47,651 bases of DNA from Roseburia sp. (GTDB lineage Bacteria > Bacillota > Clostridia > Christensenellales > Pumilibacteraceae): the NCBI GenBank assembly GCA_023665905.1, contig JAMPDA010000014.1, positions 1-47,651 on the forward strand. Direction: 5' to 3'. The first letter of the stretch is position 1. Every line of letters starts with the position of its first letter. The notes under the pieces are model-generated. The model was not told the DNA's origin. It saw only the letters and a program-made list of their open reading frames with translations, and made no database searches. The position numbers and the translations under genes are program-made. Shown piece by piece: positions 21,670 to 30,462 of this stretch.

Positions 21670-22460
21670 TCGAAAAAGTAAACCCAAGCCACCCGGACAA
21701 GATAGCCGACCGAATAGCGGGCGCGCTTGTCGATATGGCGTATATGAAAGACCGAAATCCGAAAATCGCGGTCGAGGTGCTAATCGGACACGGCAAATGC
21801 CACATAATAGCCGAAAGCTCGGTCGTACTGCGAGCGGACGACATAAACAAAGCGGTGTGGCGAATAGCGGGAACGGTGGCGGTCGATTATGTAAGACATA
21901 ACCAAGATACCGCGCTTGCCGAAAATCAACGCCGTGAGCCGCGCTGTGGCGATAACGGAATATTCAAAGGAATTCCGCTAACCGACGAAGAACGCCGAGC
22001 GTCGTGGCTTGCAAGGGCATTATACGACGAATACCAAAGCGACGGTAAATACATAGTGGACGGTAACAAAATAATCGTATGTCAAAGCCGAGCTTCGGCA
22101 AGCGAGATACGCGCAAAAATAGCCAAGAACGGCAACCGCTACACGATAAACCCGCTCGGCGATTGGCTCGGCGGTTTGAACGTAGACACCGGCGCAACCA
22201 ACCGAAAGCTTGGGAGCGATATGGGTCATTCGGTAACGGGCGGCGGACTGCACGGCAAAGACCTATCGAAAGCGGACGTCAGCGTGAATATATACGCATT
22301 CTTAAAAGCGCAAGACACAAACAAACCCGTGGAGCTGTCGTGCGCGATAGGCGATACACAAATAGACGGAAAGCCTTACTCCGAAATCGTAGAGATAGCA
22401 AGACGGTATATCAACGACATAGGCGGTTTTGAAAAGTTTGCGGAGTGGGGGCTTTTCTAA
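21666..22460 (+). CDS. metK: S-adenosylmethionine synthetase, compact phage form
   Basis: 264 aa from ATG 21666, overlapping the methyltransferase stop; an earlier open frame inside that gene is rejected. MetK signatures are NPSHPDKIADRIAGALVDMA, a CGDNGIFKG loop, NPLGDWLGGLNVDTGATNRKLG and the Gly-rich MGHSVTGGGLHGKDLSKAD. It makes SAM from methionine and ATP. It is much shorter than the ~380-400 aa bacterial enzyme, so part of one domain is reduced. Its place directly after two DNA methyltransferases suggests it supplies SAM for phage genome modification. Confidence 0.85.
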   Translation: MIEKVNPSHPDKIADRIAGALVDMAYMKDRNPKIAVEVLIGHGKCHIIAESSVVLRADDINKAVWRIAGTVAVDYVRHNQDTALAENQRREPRCGDNGIFKGIPLTDEERRASWLARALYDEYQSDGKYIVDGNKIIVCQSRASASEIRAKIAKNGNRYTINPLGDWLGGLNVDTGATNRKLGSDMGHSVTGGGLHGKDLSKADVSVNIYAFLKAQDTNKPVELSCAIGDTQIDGKPYSEIVEIARRYINDIGGFEKFAEWGLF

Positions 22461-22476
22461 ATGGGAGGTAGACACA

Positions 22477-22884
22477 GTGCCGAACGAAAAGAATTTGAAA
22501 AAGTACGGCAAGGACAAGCCGCCGTTGAGCCACGAACAAGCCGTGGAAAACGGAAAGAAAGGCAAGAAGAAAAGCGACGAAGCCAAGAGAGAAAAGCGCA
22601 CGTCGCGTGAGATAGTCGAAATGCTCGACGCATTGGCGGTTTCACCGAATAACCGAGAGATTATGGAGGCGCTCGGAATACCCGAAGATTTATGGACGCG
22701 GCAAACGCTACGACTGCTCCAACTGCAAAAGAGAGCCGAGAGCGGCGATGCGCAAGCAAACAAGCTGTTGCTCGAAATAAGAGGCGAAGCGGCGGCGGCA
22801 ACCGTCAACGTGGAGGTGAACAACGAAACCCGAGAAGCGTATGACCGAGCGGCGGCGGCTATCAAAGGGGCGAAGAAGAAATGA
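22477..22884 (+). CDS. Putative small terminase subunit
   Basis: 135 aa from GTG 22477 with GGGAGG upstream. The basic N-terminus (ENGKKGKKKSDEAKREKRTSREIVEML) is followed by helical segments, including ALGIPEDLWTRQTLRLLQLQKRAESGDAQANKLLLEI. It lies before the large subunit, separated only by an inserted homing-type nuclease. Small terminases recognise packaging sites on phage DNA. The call rests mainly on position and character. Confidence 0.65.
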   Translation: MPNEKNLKKYGKDKPPLSHEQAVENGKKGKKKSDEAKREKRTSREIVEMLDALAVSPNNREIMEALGIPEDLWTRQTLRLLQLQKRAESGDAQANKLLLEIRGEAAAATVNVEVNNETREAYDRAAAAIKGAKKK

Positions 22885-23426
22885 ACAAGCCTTATGAGAT
22901 AGAAGAACTGAAACGGCAGAAATTCGGCAGATTGACCGTAATCGAAGAAATAGAGCCGCTCGTCTATCCGAGTACAAAGCTACGCAGAGTGCGGTGTATA
23001 TGCAACTGCGGTCGCACGGTTGACGTTCCTATCGGCAATTTGATAAAAGGCGACACGAAGTCGTGCGGCTGTTTGCAACGGGAATATATAACCAACAAGA
23101 ACAAGTCGGCAGTCACACACGGCAAGTGGAATACAAGGCTCTACAAAGTATACAAGGCAATGAAAGAGCGATGCCATAATCCGAATTGCAAGGCATACAA
23201 ACACTACGGAGCGCGCGGCATAAGAGTATGTGACGAGTGGCTCAACAGCTTTGAAGCCTTTTATGAATGGGCGGCGGCTAATGGGTACGTTGAAGAAATA
23301 TTGCCGAACGGCATAAACAAATGGACGATTGACCGCATAGACACAAACGGAAACTATGAACCGAGCAACTGCCGTTGGGTAACGCAAGCCGAGCAATTAA
23401 GTAATAGGCGGGTGAATACGGCGTGA
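22881..23426 (+). CDS. Homing-type endonuclease between terminase genes
   Basis: 181 aa. The zinc-finger-like N-terminus (RRVRCICNCGRTV ... TKSCGCLQRE) is followed by an AP2/HNH-like part (MKERCHNPNCKAYKHYGARGIRVCDEW) and ends in WTIDRIDTNGNYEPSNCRWVT. This type is common as free-standing homing nucleases in phages. It is paralogous to 31418-31915, which is likewise inserted between structural genes. It overlaps both neighbours by 4 nt. Confidence 0.8.
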   Translation: MNKPYEIEELKRQKFGRLTVIEEIEPLVYPSTKLRRVRCICNCGRTVDVPIGNLIKGDTKSCGCLQREYITNKNKSAVTHGKWNTRLYKVYKAMKERCHNPNCKAYKHYGARGIRVCDEWLNSFEAFYEWAAANGYVEEILPNGINKWTIDRIDTNGNYEPSNCRWVTQAEQLSNRRVNTA

Positions 23427-24841
23427 GATTTGACGACGTCATTTGGACGGACAAAATGCGAGCGATATTCTCGGACGACGCACCGGTCATTCACTTGTGC
23501 GGAGCAATGGGAACGAGTAAGACGCTCGTCGCCGGGCTTTTGTTTTTCGACCGAGTAATGAACGCTCCGGCAAACGTCAACCAATTTGCGATTATAGGCG
23601 TTTCGAGCGTACTCGCAAAGCGTAACTTCGTAGACAAGGCGGACAGCCTATACAACATACACCGCGGACTTTGCACACCGTACAGCGACGGCGACAAAGA
23701 CGCGGCGGGTTCGCATTTTTGCATAAACGGCAATACCGGAAAGAAAATCGTATACATAGCCGGAGCGGACAACAAATCGAGCTATCAAAACATTCTATCG
23801 CTCGACTTGGGCGGCATACTGCTTGACGAGCTATCGGCATTACACCCGGACGTGTGGCGCGAAGCCTACGGACGAGTACAGCGGCTTGCATACCCCGGTT
23901 GGCTAATAACAACCACGAACGGCGGCAACCCGACGCAAGAGTTTTACCCCGAGCTTGTAAACCACGCAACGGTCAAGTTCCGAGATACCGTGCCGAAGAT
24001 AGAGCTTGACGAAATGGTCGAGGACCGAGCGGACGAGCATTATTACCATTTCAACCTACGCGACGACTGCCCGCACAAGACCGCCGCCCAAACCGAAAGG
24101 CTTATAAACAGCTATCCGGTCGGCTCGTTCTACTACTATTCGAAGATACTCGGCTGTCGCGGTTTTGCCGAGGGCGCGCTGTACGCGCCGCTTTTGAACG
24201 ACGTACCGATTATCGGTTTTGCCGACCTTAACCTTTCGGCGTTCGAAGAGGTAGTCGCAACGGTAGACGTGGGCGCAAGTATAAACGGCGACGATACAAA
24301 CAAGTCGCACACGATAGTCGCGCTCGGCGGCTATACGAGGCAATACCACCGCGTCGTGGCGATAGCGTCGAAGAAGATAGCGAGCATAGAACACCGCGAC
24401 ATAATAGACGAAGCCGAGGAATGGCTATACCCGTATTGGCTAAAATTCTACGGCAAGTTTAGAGCGATACTCATAGACAAAGCGGACTACAAGCTCGTCA
24501 GCACATGGCAAAACCACAGCCGGTGGCGCGGCAAGGTAAGCGTTCTCGGCTGTATAAAGAGCGACAAGCACCTTTGCCCGGACTTACCGACAAGGGCGGC
24601 GGTCAAGTGTCAGCTCATGATGCAAAGCAAGCAATACCCGACAAGCCGCATCGTATGGTGCGACGAACAAATGCTCAAAGCGCACCGGCAAATTCTACAA
24701 GACAAGGACGGTGCGGAATTAGACCAATCGAACATTTGGCAAGACTACGCCGACTGTTTCTCGTACTTGATACTATGGCGCATACAGCAAATACTCGCGG
24801 ACGCTACGCGACGACCGCGCAATAAAATTCAATACTATTAG
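23423..24841 (+). CDS. terL: Terminase large subunit
   Basis: 472 aa from GTG 23423. The ATPase has Walker A GAMGTSKT (~27-34) and Walker B GILLDELS (~131-138), with TTTNGGNP following as the coupling region. The RNase H-type nuclease has its first Asp in ATVDVGAS (~282) and later acidic positions ILIDKADYK and YADCFSY. It pumps and cuts phage DNA during head filling, docked on the portal. Length and motif order are normal. Confidence 0.93.
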   Translation: MRFDDVIWTDKMRAIFSDDAPVIHLCGAMGTSKTLVAGLLFFDRVMNAPANVNQFAIIGVSSVLAKRNFVDKADSLYNIHRGLCTPYSDGDKDAAGSHFCINGNTGKKIVYIAGADNKSSYQNILSLDLGGILLDELSALHPDVWREAYGRVQRLAYPGWLITTTNGGNPTQEFYPELVNHATVKFRDTVPKIELDEMVEDRADEHYYHFNLRDDCPHKTAAQTERLINSYPVGSFYYYSKILGCRGFAEGALYAPLLNDVPIIGFADLNLSAFEEVVATVDVGASINGDDTNKSHTIVALGGYTRQYHRVVAIASKKIASIEHRDIIDEAEEWLYPYWLKFYGKFRAILIDKADYKLVSTWQNHSRWRGKVSVLGCIKSDKHLCPDLPTRAAVKCQLMMQSKQYPTSRIVWCDEQMLKAHRQILQDKDGAELDQSNIWQDYADCFSYLILWRIQQILADATRRPRNKIQYY

Positions 24842-24851
24842 GAGGCCGACA

Positions 24852-25166
24852 ATGGCAAAACGACACACCAACAAAAAGCCACAGTTCCGACTTACGGCGG
24901 CGGCAAACAAAATGCTCAATCAATACTTTGCCGAGATACGCAAGGGTATTGAGAACGTAAGCGAGATGCACAAACACGACAGCAACCCGTCTATGACGCA
25001 AGCACAGTTCGAAGCGGCGTACATAGAGCGATTGCTCGCTACGCCGATAGCGGCGATTTCGGCAACGGTACGCGGAATGGTCGAGGGCTTGACCGCCCAA
25101 AAGGAAGCCGAAGCCGCAAAGCTAATACAAGCCAATAAATCACCCGAAAAGGGTACGGAGGAATAA
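24852..25166 (+). CDS. Small protein between terminase and portal
   Basis: 104 aa. Basic N-terminus, then helical (FAEIRKGIENVSEMHK; AAISATVRGMVEGLTAQKEAEAAKL). AGGAGG is 8 nt before the ATG. No family recognised; it belongs to the packaging operon. Confidence 0.65.
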   Translation: MAKRHTNKKPQFRLTAAANKMLNQYFAEIRKGIENVSEMHKHDSNPSMTQAQFEAAYIERLLATPIAAISATVRGMVEGLTAQKEAEAAKLIQANKSPEKGTEE

Positions 25167-25170
25167 AACT

Positions 25171-25491
25171 ATGAAAACATTCAGCAAAGGCACAATCACG
25201 ACAACCGTTGACGACGACGATCGCCGCATACCCGAGTATTTGGCGAGCGGTTGGAAAGAAACCCAACCGACCAAAAAGCCGAAAGACGACGCGGACAAGC
25301 GCATCGAAAACGCCGTAAAAGCCGCAGCCGAGAGCGAGAGCAAAGGCAAGGGCGACAAGGGCAAAGGCAAGAAAAAGACTGCACCCGACAAAAAAGTAAA
25401 CGATGCGGTGGCGGCGGTACAAACAGCCGAGGAAGAAAGCCAAGTGATCGACGACGGACTTTTGAAAACGGAGGGCGAGAGCAATGGCTGA
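25171..25491 (+). CDS. Low-complexity Lys/Asp-rich protein before portal
   Basis: 106 aa. The N-terminus (TITTTVDDDDRRIPEYLASGW) resembles short phage proteins in this position. The middle is a disordered Lys/Gly/Glu run (KGKGDKGKGKKK) and the C-terminus is acidic. It overlaps the next gene by 8 nt. Possibly a minor head or DNA-associated protein; unproven. Confidence 0.6.
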   Translation: MKTFSKGTITTTVDDDDRRIPEYLASGWKETQPTKKPKDDADKRIENAVKAAAESESKGKGDKGKGKKKTAPDKKVNDAVAAVQTAEEESQVIDDGLLKTEGESNG

Positions 25492-25693
25492 CGTTCGGAG
25501 CGATAGCCGCATTCGCATAGTGGACAAAAGCGGCACGATAAAAACCGTCATATTCGAAGAGGACTACGAGCGGTTAGGTTACAAGGCGGCGGGCTGGACG
25601 ATCGACAAGGGCGATTGGACGAAAGAGCGCGAAGTGCGACAGCCCGTGGACGCAACCAAAGAAATGGGCATTGCGCAGCTCGGCAAAGTATAA
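25484..25693 (+). CDS. Small protein before portal
   Basis: 69 aa, containing VIFEEDYERLGYKAAGWTI. The ...YxxxGWxI pattern echoes EYLASGW in the preceding gene, so both may share a small beta-type module. It ends 15 nt before the portal start. Function unknown. Confidence 0.65.
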   Translation: MADVRSDSRIRIVDKSGTIKTVIFEEDYERLGYKAAGWTIDKGDWTKEREVRQPVDATKEMGIAQLGKV

Positions 25694-25708
25694 GAGAGGG
25701 CAACACCA

Positions 25709-27433
25709 ATGGACGAAATCAAAAACCCGTACCAAATGGACTTGACGAGAGCCAACCAAACGAAGCTGTACAACCCCGGCGCGTTTTGGGCGTTCAATGT
25801 AGCGAAATACCGAGCATTGCTCTCGAACGATCCGACCGTAATCAAATATTGGTACAAGCACGAGGCGGCGCAGTTCCACCCGGACGTTTACAAGATAACC
25901 GAATTGCAACGCTCGTTTTACCACGGTGACGAGTTCGTGGAAAACGCCGAAGAGTTCTTCGGTATAATACCCATGATATGCGAGAGCATAGCAAAGCTCG
26001 TATGCGGCGGCGGGTACGATTTCGACGAAACGGTCCCTCGCAAAGTAAAGAAGCGTTTGCGGACTATACTCGACGACAACGAATTCGATACCGAGATACT
26101 CAAATCGAGCATAGTGGAAACGGTCGGGCTTGGCGACGCGGCGTGGCATATATACTTCGATCCCGAAATATCGGGTCTGCCGATAATAGAGCTTGTACCG
26201 CCCGAGCGCCTCGCAATAAAGCGCAAGGGCAACCGCATTGTAGAGTACACCGTCAAACAGCAAGTTATACTCGATAACGAGCCGCAAAAGTACGAGCTAC
26301 ACACCATATACACGCGCCGCAAAAAGAAAAAAGGCAACGGCGAAGCGGTGCGGTGGGAGGACGACGGAATTTTGCAAAAGCACCGAATATTCGACGGTGC
26401 GCGTTTTTGCGATAACGACACGGAGCTGAAAGCAAAGGTTTTCAATGCTTACGGCGTAAAGGAAAGCGCAGTGCTACCGCTCGTGGACTTTCCGATCGTA
26501 TACTTGCCTAACTGCCTAAATAACGCAAAGGGCGCGAGCGTTTGCGAGGGAGCGCGTCCGTATGGCGTAGTATTCGGGCTTGATAGCGTTTCCGCCGCGA
26601 TAGACGAGATATTGTCGAACTGCGTGGACACGGTACGCAAATCGTTTCCGTATTTGATAATCGACGAGCAAATGGTGCCCTCGGACATTTACGGCGACAA
26701 AGACAAGGGCGCATTCAGCACCCGCCGCCACTCGTTCTTTTTGCCGAAGAACGCGAAAGAAGCCGAAAAGCTGTTACAGCAAGTACAAGCGAAGCTCAAC
26801 ACAACCGAGTTCGTGGAAAGCCTAAAATTTCAAATCAATATCGCGCTGAACAAAACGGGCATAAACGCGGCGACGCTCGGGCTTCAGCTTTCCGGACACG
26901 TCGAAGCCGAGGGAACGCAGAACGCGAAAGAGCGCAACAGCATTCGGACACGCAACACGCTTGCGGCGGACTACGAAAAGAAGCTATCAAAGCTATTCGC
27001 CGTTTTGCTACAATACGAAGATTATATTAACGGCAGTACGTTAGCGACCGACACGGCGACCGGCAAGACCGCTATCGTGGCGAACGACTACCACGGCATA
27101 AAAGCGGCGTTCCGCAAGTACATAGTCGATACTCCCGAAGAGATAGGCGAAGTTCTCGCTCGCAAGGTACAAGCCAACATTATGAGCGTGTTCGCGGCGG
27201 TGAGAGAGCAACACCCCGATTGGGACGACGAAGCCGTTTACAAGGAAGCAAATCTCATATACGCCGAAAAAGCGGGCGGCGCGATACAAGTCGTAGACCC
27301 GAGCAAACCGCCCGAGCAAAGCGCGGTCATACAGCAACCGCCCGAAGAAGATACGAACGGCGGCGGTGTGGACGCGGGAAACGACTTGCAAGACACGAAC
27401 GACACCGCAGACGAGGAACAAGCCAATGAGTAG
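25709..27433 (+). CDS. Portal protein, SPP1-type
   Basis: 574 aa. Order and length fit SPP1-gp6-like portals: a wing/stem region with EEFFGIIPMICESIAKLVCGGG (~75-96), LGDAAWHIYFDPEISGLPIIELVPPERLAI, a central SKALFAVLL-like helix region (EKKLSKLFAVLLQYEDYI) and a long acidic, disordered tail (~540-574). It forms the dodecameric DNA gate of the head and binds the terminase. It lies directly after packaging genes and before scaffold and capsid. Confidence 0.85.
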   Translation: MDEIKNPYQMDLTRANQTKLYNPGAFWAFNVAKYRALLSNDPTVIKYWYKHEAAQFHPDVYKITELQRSFYHGDEFVENAEEFFGIIPMICESIAKLVCGGGYDFDETVPRKVKKRLRTILDDNEFDTEILKSSIVETVGLGDAAWHIYFDPEISGLPIIELVPPERLAIKRKGNRIVEYTVKQQVILDNEPQKYELHTIYTRRKKKKGNGEAVRWEDDGILQKHRIFDGARFCDNDTELKAKVFNAYGVKESAVLPLVDFPIVYLPNCLNNAKGASVCEGARPYGVVFGLDSVSAAIDEILSNCVDTVRKSFPYLIIDEQMVPSDIYGDKDKGAFSTRRHSFFLPKNAKEAEKLLQQVQAKLNTTEFVESLKFQINIALNKTGINAATLGLQLSGHVEAEGTQNAKERNSIRTRNTLAADYEKKLSKLFAVLLQYEDYINGSTLATDTATGKTAIVANDYHGIKAAFRKYIVDTPEEIGEVLARKVQANIMSVFAAVREQHPDWDDEAVYKEANLIYAEKAGGAIQVVDPSKPPEQSAVIQQPPEEDTNGGGVDAGNDLQDTNDTADEEQANE

Positions 27434-28022
27434 TTTAGGTTGGCTGTATGGCATATTACAAGGGCATAAAATCGATACGGACGGAATGACGCCGAAAGAA
27501 GCGTTTGACAAATTGGACGAACTGCAAAAGGCGGGCAAGCTGACCGATAGCGAAGCAAAGACTTGTGAAGAGCGGCGCAAAAAGACACTCCCGACCAAAA
27601 AGGTTGTCAAAGTAAAAATGGATGCAGAGGTGCAAAAACAGCTTGAAGCGGCGAAAACGCCGAAAGAGCGTCAGCAAATTGCATTCCGTTACATAATGGA
27701 CAACCTACGCGGACAGTACGAAGCTCCGGACGGTAGAACGGTCGCAATCGAGCGCGTCGGCGCGGATAAAATGACGTACCAAGACAACCTCGACAAATTG
27801 CGAGTATGCCCGGCTTTGGCTGATATGATAAAAGCGGGCGAATACGACCATTCCGCCGCCGCCGAAGAAAAAGCAAATAAAAAATTCGTAGAGTTCGCAT
27901 ATTATCGAGTTCGCGTGAGAATGGGCGACGAAACATACGCGGGAATGCTTAACGTCGGAATAAGAAAAGACGGAAGCAGTACGTTATATGACTTGCGTCC
28001 GTTTCACAAAGAAGATAAATAA
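27426..28022 (+). CDS. LPD3/RelE-like domain protein, stand-alone MuF-type C-terminal domain
   Basis: 198 aa from ATG 27426, overlapping the portal stop. The C-terminal ~110 residues (DKLRVCPALADMIKAGEY, VEFAYYRVRVRMGDETYAGMLNVGIR, SSTLYDLRPF) resemble the LPD3/barnase-EndoU-ColicinE5-RelE-like domains usually fused to phage MuF head proteins, some of which are nucleases. Here it stands alone after the portal, with no MuF domain in the window. It may be an internal head protein injected with DNA; toxicity is speculative. Confidence 0.65.
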   Translation: MSSLGWLYGILQGHKIDTDGMTPKEAFDKLDELQKAGKLTDSEAKTCEERRKKTLPTKKVVKVKMDAEVQKQLEAAKTPKERQQIAFRYIMDNLRGQYEAPDGRTVAIERVGADKMTYQDNLDKLRVCPALADMIKAGEYDHSAAAEEKANKKFVEFAYYRVRVRMGDETYAGMLNVGIRKDGSSTLYDLRPFHKEDK

Positions 28023-28093
28023 AAACGATGCCCCCCGTGTCCGGGAACCCAACTCCGGCGGACACGCCTCGGTCGGGTCAAAAAGCATCGTTT
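28023..28093 (+). ncRNA. Candidate structured RNA between head genes
   Basis: A 9-bp closing stem AAACGATGC (28023-28031) / GCATCGTTT (28085-28093) encloses C6, a 6-bp stem GTGTCC (28037-28042) / GGACAC (28060-28065), and ACCC (28047-28050) that can pair with GGGT (28075-28078) as a pseudoknot. It is far more structured than neighbouring gaps and has no terminal T-run. It may be a ribozyme-like element, a cis-regulatory leader for the scaffold/capsid genes, or a packaging RNA. I cannot assign a class. Confidence 0.6.
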
Positions 28094-28159
28094 GATATTA
28101 GTATTATACACCTTGGCGAAAAATATGTCAATACATTTTGAAAAAAAATCGGAGGCATT

Positions 28160-29017
28160 ATGGAGTTTGAAATCGTAGAAGAGAATTTAACCATTGAAGA
28201 ACTTATGCAAGACGACCACTACAAAGCGGAAATCGAGCGATACGTTCAGCAAAAGGTTGAAGATATAAAAAACAGTCAATCCGACTTAAAAGGAGGCAAT
28301 CAAACAATGGACGAACAAGTTCAGCAACCCAACACCGAGGGGGAAATCACCCAAGAAGCGCAAGCGGTACAAGAGCCGCAAACGCCGCCCACCGCTACGG
28401 ACAACCCCGACGTAGCAACCACGGACACGGACAAGGAAAAGCAAGGCGAAGAGGAAAAGGCAAAAGAGCCGACGCGTGAAATGACAGCCGAGCAGTTTGA
28501 TTTATACAACGAAACGCTCCGCCGCGTGTCGAAAACCGCAAAGGCGAGTTTGCCCGACCGATACAACGCTTTCGAGGACGCCGAAGTAAAGGCTCTTGTC
28601 AAAAAGCAAGTAATGCAAGGCGAAACGCCGAGCGTGAAAGAGCTTGCGGCAAGCGTAGTACAGCGGCTGACCGCGAAAGAAGAGCCGGGCGATCCGCCGC
28701 CGAGTTCGGAAAAAGAAGCGACCGACACCGCCGCCGAGGTATTAGACCTTAAAGCGGAAAACGCGCTACTGAAAGCCGGTATTACTACCGAGCGCATCGA
28801 CGCGGCGAAAAAGCTATTTATAGCCGAGGGCGCAGACTTCGGCAAGATAGCCGAGTTCGTCGCCAAATATCCCGAGTGGCAAGTACAAGAGGGCGTGGTG
28901 TTCAGCAAAGCACCGCCGCTCTCCGAAAAGACCGCACCCAACCCCGGCGGTCAGACCGTACTGAACGACTTCGAGCGCAGAGTGCAAGAGGTACGAAAAG
29001 CAAGGGGTTACAAATAA
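28160..29017 (+). CDS. Scaffolding protein with possible internal start
   Basis: 285 aa. Acidic, Gln/Glu/Pro-rich and mostly helical, with a coil near LKAENALLKAGITTERIDAAKKLF. The basic C-terminus (FERRVQEVRKARGYK) is typical of scaffold regions that bind capsid subunits. A second strong AAAGGAGG precedes an in-frame ATG at 28307 (Met50), so a shorter 236-aa form is likely also made. It guides capsid assembly and is removed afterwards. Confidence 0.75.
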   Translation: MEFEIVEENLTIEELMQDDHYKAEIERYVQQKVEDIKNSQSDLKGGNQTMDEQVQQPNTEGEITQEAQAVQEPQTPPTATDNPDVATTDTDKEKQGEEEKAKEPTREMTAEQFDLYNETLRRVSKTAKASLPDRYNAFEDAEVKALVKKQVMQGETPSVKELAASVVQRLTAKEEPGDPPPSSEKEATDTAAEVLDLKAENALLKAGITTERIDAAKKLFIAEGADFGKIAEFVAKYPEWQVQEGVVFSKAPPLSEKTAPNPGGQTVLNDFERRVQEVRKARGYK

Positions 29018-29046
29018 AAATTTTTCTATAAGGAGTAACAAAAACT

Positions 29047-30036
29047 ATGGCAATCACATTAGGCGACGCATTCCAAAATTGGAATCCGAGTACCAATCTT
29101 CCCAAATCCGGCGCGACGGTAGACGGCGGCGTTATAGCTATGCTCGAGCCGAATATCTTCCGCAACAAGGTTATGCTTCCCGGCGTAACCTACGCAACCG
29201 ACGTTGAGAGCCTTATGGTGGACAACAAGTTCGCCGTGGCTTTCATTCGTAAGCTCGACAAAATCAAAGTAACCATGTGCAAGGCGACGGACAACGACGC
29301 TTTCCGCGTGGTATCCACGCAGACGGACGGCGACTTTATCGAGGTAAAGTGCAACGACGTTTTGAAAGTGGCGGAAATCGTAAGCGAGCCGATCGACGCG
29401 GCGCGTGTAAGCGGACAGACCGCAGACAAGGTCGCGCTTGCTTCCGAGAGCTATGATGAGGTAAAAGAGCTTCGTTATTTGTCGTACCTTATCAACGGCG
29501 GCGGCTCGCCCGATCCGACCGACGTGGGCGCACCGGCATCGGCAAACACCACGCGCAGCGACAAGACCACTATTCTCGATAACATAATCGATGATAGGGC
29601 GACGCTCCGCAAGGCGGGCGCAGACCCCGACACGCTGATTTTGAGCGAGGACACCGATGCGGTATTCCTGAAATATCTCGGCAACCGTACATACTTTGCA
29701 CCGGCAAGCGCGACCGAAGCGTCGGCGTTCGGACAAGTATTCGCGGGTACGCTTTTCAGCGGCAAGGTAAAGGTGTTCACGTCGAACGCGGTCGGGCAAG
29801 ACAACAGCACGCTCGTTGGCGCGGCGGAAAAGACCAAAGAGTGGGATTGGAGCAATATCGAGTATATTCTCTACGACCACAAGACGCTGTCGATTATCAA
29901 TATAGCGCGCAATATCGGGCTTATCGACTATTCGGTCGTTATGCACAATAGCTCGCTTATTTCGATATTGACGGTATGCGGCGGACGCATTCGCAACACG
30001 AAAAAGGCAATCGCCAAAAAGTACGCCACGGCGTAA
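29047..30036 (+). CDS. Major capsid protein
   Basis: 329 aa. It follows the scaffold and is preceded by AAGGAG. The mixed alpha/beta pattern (FRNKVMLPGVTYA, NAFRV...FIEVKCNDVLKV, DNIIDDRATLRKAGADPDTLILSEDTDAVFLKYLGN, the last resembling the A-domain segment of HK97-fold capsids) and its position support the call. No cleavage domain is evident. A hairpin follows the stop. Confidence 0.82.
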   Translation: MAITLGDAFQNWNPSTNLPKSGATVDGGVIAMLEPNIFRNKVMLPGVTYATDVESLMVDNKFAVAFIRKLDKIKVTMCKATDNDAFRVVSTQTDGDFIEVKCNDVLKVAEIVSEPIDAARVSGQTADKVALASESYDEVKELRYLSYLINGGGSPDPTDVGAPASANTTRSDKTTILDNIIDDRATLRKAGADPDTLILSEDTDAVFLKYLGNRTYFAPASATEASAFGQVFAGTLFSGKVKVFTSNAVGQDNSTLVGAAEKTKEWDWSNIEYILYDHKTLSIINIARNIGLIDYSVVMHNSSLISILTVCGGRIRNTKKAIAKKYATA

Positions 30037-30056
30037 GGCGAAAAGACGGAAACAAC

Positions 30057-30079
30057 GGGAGCGGACAAGTTCTGCTCCC
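30057..30079 (+). terminator. Hairpin after the capsid gene
   Basis: Nine-bp stem GGGAGCGGA / TCTGCTCCC with loop CAAGT, followed by TTTGATTT. It probably terminates partially, setting high capsid expression relative to downstream genes. Confidence 0.65.
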
Positions 30080-30117
30080 TTTGATTTCGTTACACACAAA
30101 ACGGAGGTAATACGAAA

Positions 30118-30444
30118 ATGGCAAACAATATCGACCGCTATTTGAGCCGCGTCAACGAGCGGCTTATGTCGTGCGCACAGCGGACGCTCGACGAAATAGG
30201 CTATATTCTCGACGACTTGGAAAGCATAGCCGACCAACACCCCGAGCGCGAGGACATACGCGCTTGCATCGACGATATAAAAGGCAAGGCGAAGAAAGCC
30301 GCTACCGAAACGTGGGCAACGGCTAACCATTGGAGCGAACACTTTGACGGTTTGGGCGACAGCGACACGGACGAGCCGAAAGACGAGCCGAAAGAAGATG
30401 CCGAGCCGAGCGAAGAAACCGACAGCGACACGGACGAAGAATAA
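30118..30444 (+). CDS. Small acidic-tailed head-region protein
   Basis: 108 aa. The helical N-terminal ~70 residues (RYLSRVNERLMSCAQRTLDEIGYILDDLE) are followed by a strongly acidic repeat tail (SDTDEPKDEPKEDAEP ... SDTDEE). GGAGG is upstream. Possibly a minor capsid or decoration protein; function unknown. Confidence 0.6.
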   Translation: MANNIDRYLSRVNERLMSCAQRTLDEIGYILDDLESIADQHPEREDIRACIDDIKGKAKKAATETWATANHWSEHFDGLGDSDTDEPKDEPKEDAEPSEETDSDTDEE

Positions 30445-30462
30445 CACGGGAGGTGCGGAGCT

